A stretch of DNA of 7,816 nt from Acidobacteriaceae bacterium (GTDB lineage Bacteria; Acidobacteriota; Terriglobia; Terriglobales; Acidobacteriaceae): NCBI GenBank assembly GCA_027307295.1, contig DAHUXF010000123.1:1-7816 (forward strand). Reading direction: 5' to 3'. The notes below the pieces were generated by a model, which was not told the origin of the DNA, made no database searches, and saw only the letters and a list, made by a program, of their open reading frames with translations. The position numbers and the translations under genes were made by a program. Positions within the stretch are counted from its first letter, which is position 1. Each line of letters opens with the position of its first letter. Below, in pieces: positions 5,686 through 7,816 of this stretch.

Positions 5686-6996
5686 ATGCCACTGAGCGAG
5701 GCCGAACGCGAAATTCTGACCAATGAAGCCAATAGCCAGCTGCCCAAGCCTGGACCGCAATGGATTGGTTGGACTGATGCGTTATACCGCTTGTGGTTGC
5801 AGCGCTCAGGAATTGCCTTCTGGGCCTTAATGGGCCTGCTGGTTGCTGCTCCTCTGGCGTGGCGTCTTCCTAAATATGAGAGTACCGCACAGATCATGCC
5901 GCCCGATGGCGGCAATTCTGGATTGGCCGCGATGATTCCGGCGCTTACCAAGGCCCCCGGCCTGGCGGGTTTGGCGGGGGACCTTATGGGCGGAAAAAGC
6001 TCAGGTGCAATGTTTGTCAAGGTCCTGCAAAGCCGCACGGTCGCGGACCACATGATAGACCGCTTTGATCTGCGTAAGCGCTACCACATGCAGTACTGGG
6101 AAGACGCAAGGGAAAAGCTTTCTACCCGGACGCTGATTGCGGATGACAAAAAGAGCGGCGTAATTGCAATTACCGTGCGCGACCGGGACGGAGATTTGGC
6201 CAGGGCAATGGTCAATGCTTACGTAGAAGAGCTGGATGCCCTGACCGCTAAAGTTTCAACCTCCGCCGCTCGCCGGGAACGCATATTTATTGAACAGCGG
6301 CTGGCAGAAGAAAAAAAGAGCCTGGAAGAATCAGAGCAGCAATTCAGCCAGTTTGCCAGCACCAACATGGCCTTGAATGTGCCCGAGCAGACCCGCGTGA
6401 TGGTGGAAGCAGCGGCGCGACTGCAGGGAGAGTTGATTGCCACCCGCGCCCAGCTGGAAGGACTCAAGGAAACCTATACACCGGAAAACATCCGTGTGAA
6501 GAGCGTCCAGGCGCACGTGAATGAACTTGAACGCGAGCTGGCAAAAATGAATGGACGCGTGGGAAGCAGCACGAACGATCCTGCGAATCCTTATCCTTCG
6601 GTCAAGAACCTGCCGCTGCTCGGCGTTAAGTGGGCGGACCTATACCGTGACTCGAAGATTCGTGAAACCGTAGTCGAGTTGCTCACCCAGCAGTACGAGA
6701 TTGCCAGAATCCAGGAGGCCAAGGAAATTCCCACGGTTAAGGTACTTGATCCGGCGTCAACGCCTGAGCACAAGCGGCCTTCCTGGTTGCTGATCCTGCT
6801 TGGCGGGGCGGTGATGGGGGGAGCATTGGCGTGCCTGGGATATTTCATCAAAGGATGGTGGGAGCGCTGGGACAGGGATGATCCCCGTCGCATGTTGCTG
6901 GCCCAAGTTCTGAAAAGCGGGCAGGGTACTGCGAATTCAGTTCGCAGCAGGTTGCAGAAACCGGCAGTTAAATCCGAGCATATCGAACAGATGTGA
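5686..6996 (+). CDS. Wzz-type chain-length determinant / polysaccharide co-polymerase
   Basis: Inner-membrane protein expected to set polymer length or assist export with a Wzy-type polymerase. The 436 residues follow the family layout: a cytoplasmic N-terminus, a first membrane helix at about 42-60, a large periplasmic part, and a second helix at about 366-388. A Wzz N-terminal domain is visible (LPKYESTAQIMPP just after helix 1), with a Gly-rich stretch at 91-103. A long charged, coiled-coil-like section runs from about 195 to 290. The proline-containing segment before helix 2 (VLDPASTPEHKRPSW, 353-367) matches the usual PCP signature. The short cytoplasmic tail has no Walker motifs or tyrosine cluster, so this is not a fused BY-kinase of the PCP-2a type. 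It is longer than E. coli WzzB (about 326), mainly in the coiled coil. It is followed 25 bases later by a glycosylphosphotransferase gene, supporting a polysaccharide operon. Confidence 0.88.
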   Translation: MPLSEAEREILTNEANSQLPKPGPQWIGWTDALYRLWLQRSGIAFWALMGLLVAAPLAWRLPKYESTAQIMPPDGGNSGLAAMIPALTKAPGLAGLAGDLMGGKSSGAMFVKVLQSRTVADHMIDRFDLRKRYHMQYWEDAREKLSTRTLIADDKKSGVIAITVRDRDGDLARAMVNAYVEELDALTAKVSTSAARRERIFIEQRLAEEKKSLEESEQQFSQFASTNMALNVPEQTRVMVEAAARLQGELIATRAQLEGLKETYTPENIRVKSVQAHVNELERELAKMNGRVGSSTNDPANPYPSVKNLPLLGVKWADLYRDSKIRETVVELLTQQYEIARIQEAKEIPTVKVLDPASTPEHKRPSWLLILLGGAVMGGALACLGYFIKGWWERWDRDDPRRMLLAQVLKSGQGTANSVRSRLQKPAVKSEHIEQM

Positions 6997-7021
6997 TTGA
7001 ACCAGAACCAGTCAGGAGGAA

Positions 7022-7816
7022 ATGGTGTCCACACAAGAGGTATTGAAAGACCAAGCCAATCTCTTGGAGGTGTCCCACTTTACTGGAACGCATATTCATC
7101 GCTCACTGTCACATGAAAGGGGCACCGGGCTGGGCGCCGCCGTGGCGATGCTGGAGGCCCTGATTGTGGTGGTTTCTGGTTTCCTGGCTTACTCCGGACG
7201 CGACTTCCTGGGTGAATTGCTGGGGATTTCTGCAATCGATGTCAATACCGCACCCGCTTTACGCTTATTCGTTTTTCTGCTTACTTATGCTTGCTTGACT
7301 GTGATTTGCAATGCGGCCCAGAACCTCTATTCAGATGCCGCTATCCGTTCCGCACGTGTCGCCCGTGTACGTGTCCTGAAGGGGTTCATGGTTTCCTCCA
7401 TGATCTCCATCATGATTGTGTTTATTGCCGGAGAGAAAGCAGTGCCGCGCTTAATGGTTGCCAGCACTGGATTGTTCAGCCTGGCGGGAGTTGTTTTTCT
7501 GCGCTATGTCATGGAGCGTTACAACCTGAAGCGTATTGAACGCGGCATTGGCAACCAGCATGTTCTTATCGTAGGCGCGGGAGAGGTAGGCCAGGCATTC
7601 CGCTGTTACCTTCAAAGCCATATTCATCTGGGCAAGACGTTCTGCGGCTTTGTTGACTGGGAGCCTGGTTCTGGTCCTTTCTGCCTGGGCACGCCGGACG
7701 ACTTGCCGCGAATTTTGACCGAGAATTTTATTGATGAAATCTACTTTACTCCCTCCACCAGCCGCGACCTGGTGGTTCGGATTGCACTGGAAGCCCGCCG
7801 GCAACGCATTGGAGTG
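7022..7816 (+). CDS. Polyprenyl-phosphate glycosylphosphotransferase, N-terminal part (runs off window)
   Basis: Expected to transfer a sugar-1-phosphate from a UDP-sugar to undecaprenyl phosphate at the inner membrane, the first step of repeat-unit assembly (WbaP/WcaJ/EpsE type). 265 codons are open to the window edge. Four membrane helices are visible at about 37-57, 79-98, 119-137 and 145-163. They are followed by a Rossmann-like CoA-binding_3 domain starting VLIVGAGEVGQAF (181-193), with CGFVDWEPG and LGTPDDLPRIL. The catalytic bacterial sugar transferase domain should follow outside the window, so the function rests on the N-terminal half. AGGAGG (7014-7019) is only two bases from ATG 7022 but five from the next codon, GTG 7025, which may be the true start. 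It lies 25 bases after the wzz-like gene, probably in one transcript. The sugar (glucose or galactose) cannot be told from this part. Confidence 0.87.
   Translation, partial: MVSTQEVLKDQANLLEVSHFTGTHIHRSLSHERGTGLGAAVAMLEALIVVVSGFLAYSGRDFLGELLGISAIDVNTAPALRLFVFLLTYACLTVICNAAQNLYSDAAIRSARVARVRVLKGFMVSSMISIMIVFIAGEKAVPRLMVASTGLFSLAGVVFLRYVMERYNLKRIERGIGNQHVLIVGAGEVGQAFRCYLQSHIHLGKTFCGFVDWEPGSGPFCLGTPDDLPRILTENFIDEIYFTPSTSRDLVVRIALEARRQRIGV

Noticed and set aside
7451..7804. Minus-strand 117-codon frame near the right end
   Set aside because: It is antisense to the glycosylphosphotransferase, whose frame has membrane helices, a Rossmann motif and a good Shine-Dalgarno sequence.

Overview
This looks like a chromosomal window from a free-living, probably soil-type bacterium of intermediate GC content. 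The mix of genes (a PaoABC-like molybdenum aldehyde oxidoreductase, a long di-heme cytochrome, and UDP-sugar/exopolysaccharide genes) recalls Acidobacteriota (Terriglobia-like). That assignment comes from recall of protein style, not from a search, and is moderate at best. No phage, IS, CRISPR or plasmid signature was seen.

Region 1 (1-1092, minus strand) is the start of an aldehyde oxidoreductase operon. It holds a complete [2Fe-2S] subunit (paoA-like) followed, through a 4-base GTGA overlap, by the FAD-binding subunit (paoB-like), which runs off the left edge. paoB opens with GTG. A large molybdopterin subunit is expected just beyond the window. Region 2 (1093-1894) is about 800 bases with no convincing gene, between this operon and a divergent gene. 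Region 3 (1895-3247, plus) encodes an exported or membrane-anchored di-heme c-type cytochrome of the cytochrome c peroxidase/MauG-like superfamily, followed by two strong hairpins. Region 4 (3446-3618, minus) is a complete tRNA-Phe(GAA) with encoded CCA and a near-consensus sigma70 promoter of its own.

Region 5 (3682-7816) concerns surface polysaccharide. UDP-glucose 6-dehydrogenase (minus) makes UDP-glucuronate. Divergent from it is a pair of plus-strand genes: a Wzz-type chain-length/polysaccharide co-polymerase and, 25 bases later, the N-terminal 265 residues of a polyprenyl-phosphate glycosylphosphotransferase that would start repeat-unit assembly on the lipid carrier. Together they suggest a Wzx/Wzy-type capsule or exopolysaccharide locus continuing to the right.

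The most unusual non-coding signal is the ~580-base region between ugd and wzz. It carries a chain of inverted repeats, including a perfect 13-base pair of arms and three copies of TAATCTG(A/G)AT. The middle copy can pair with either the upstream or the downstream copy, which suggests alternative RNA folds or a multi-site operator.
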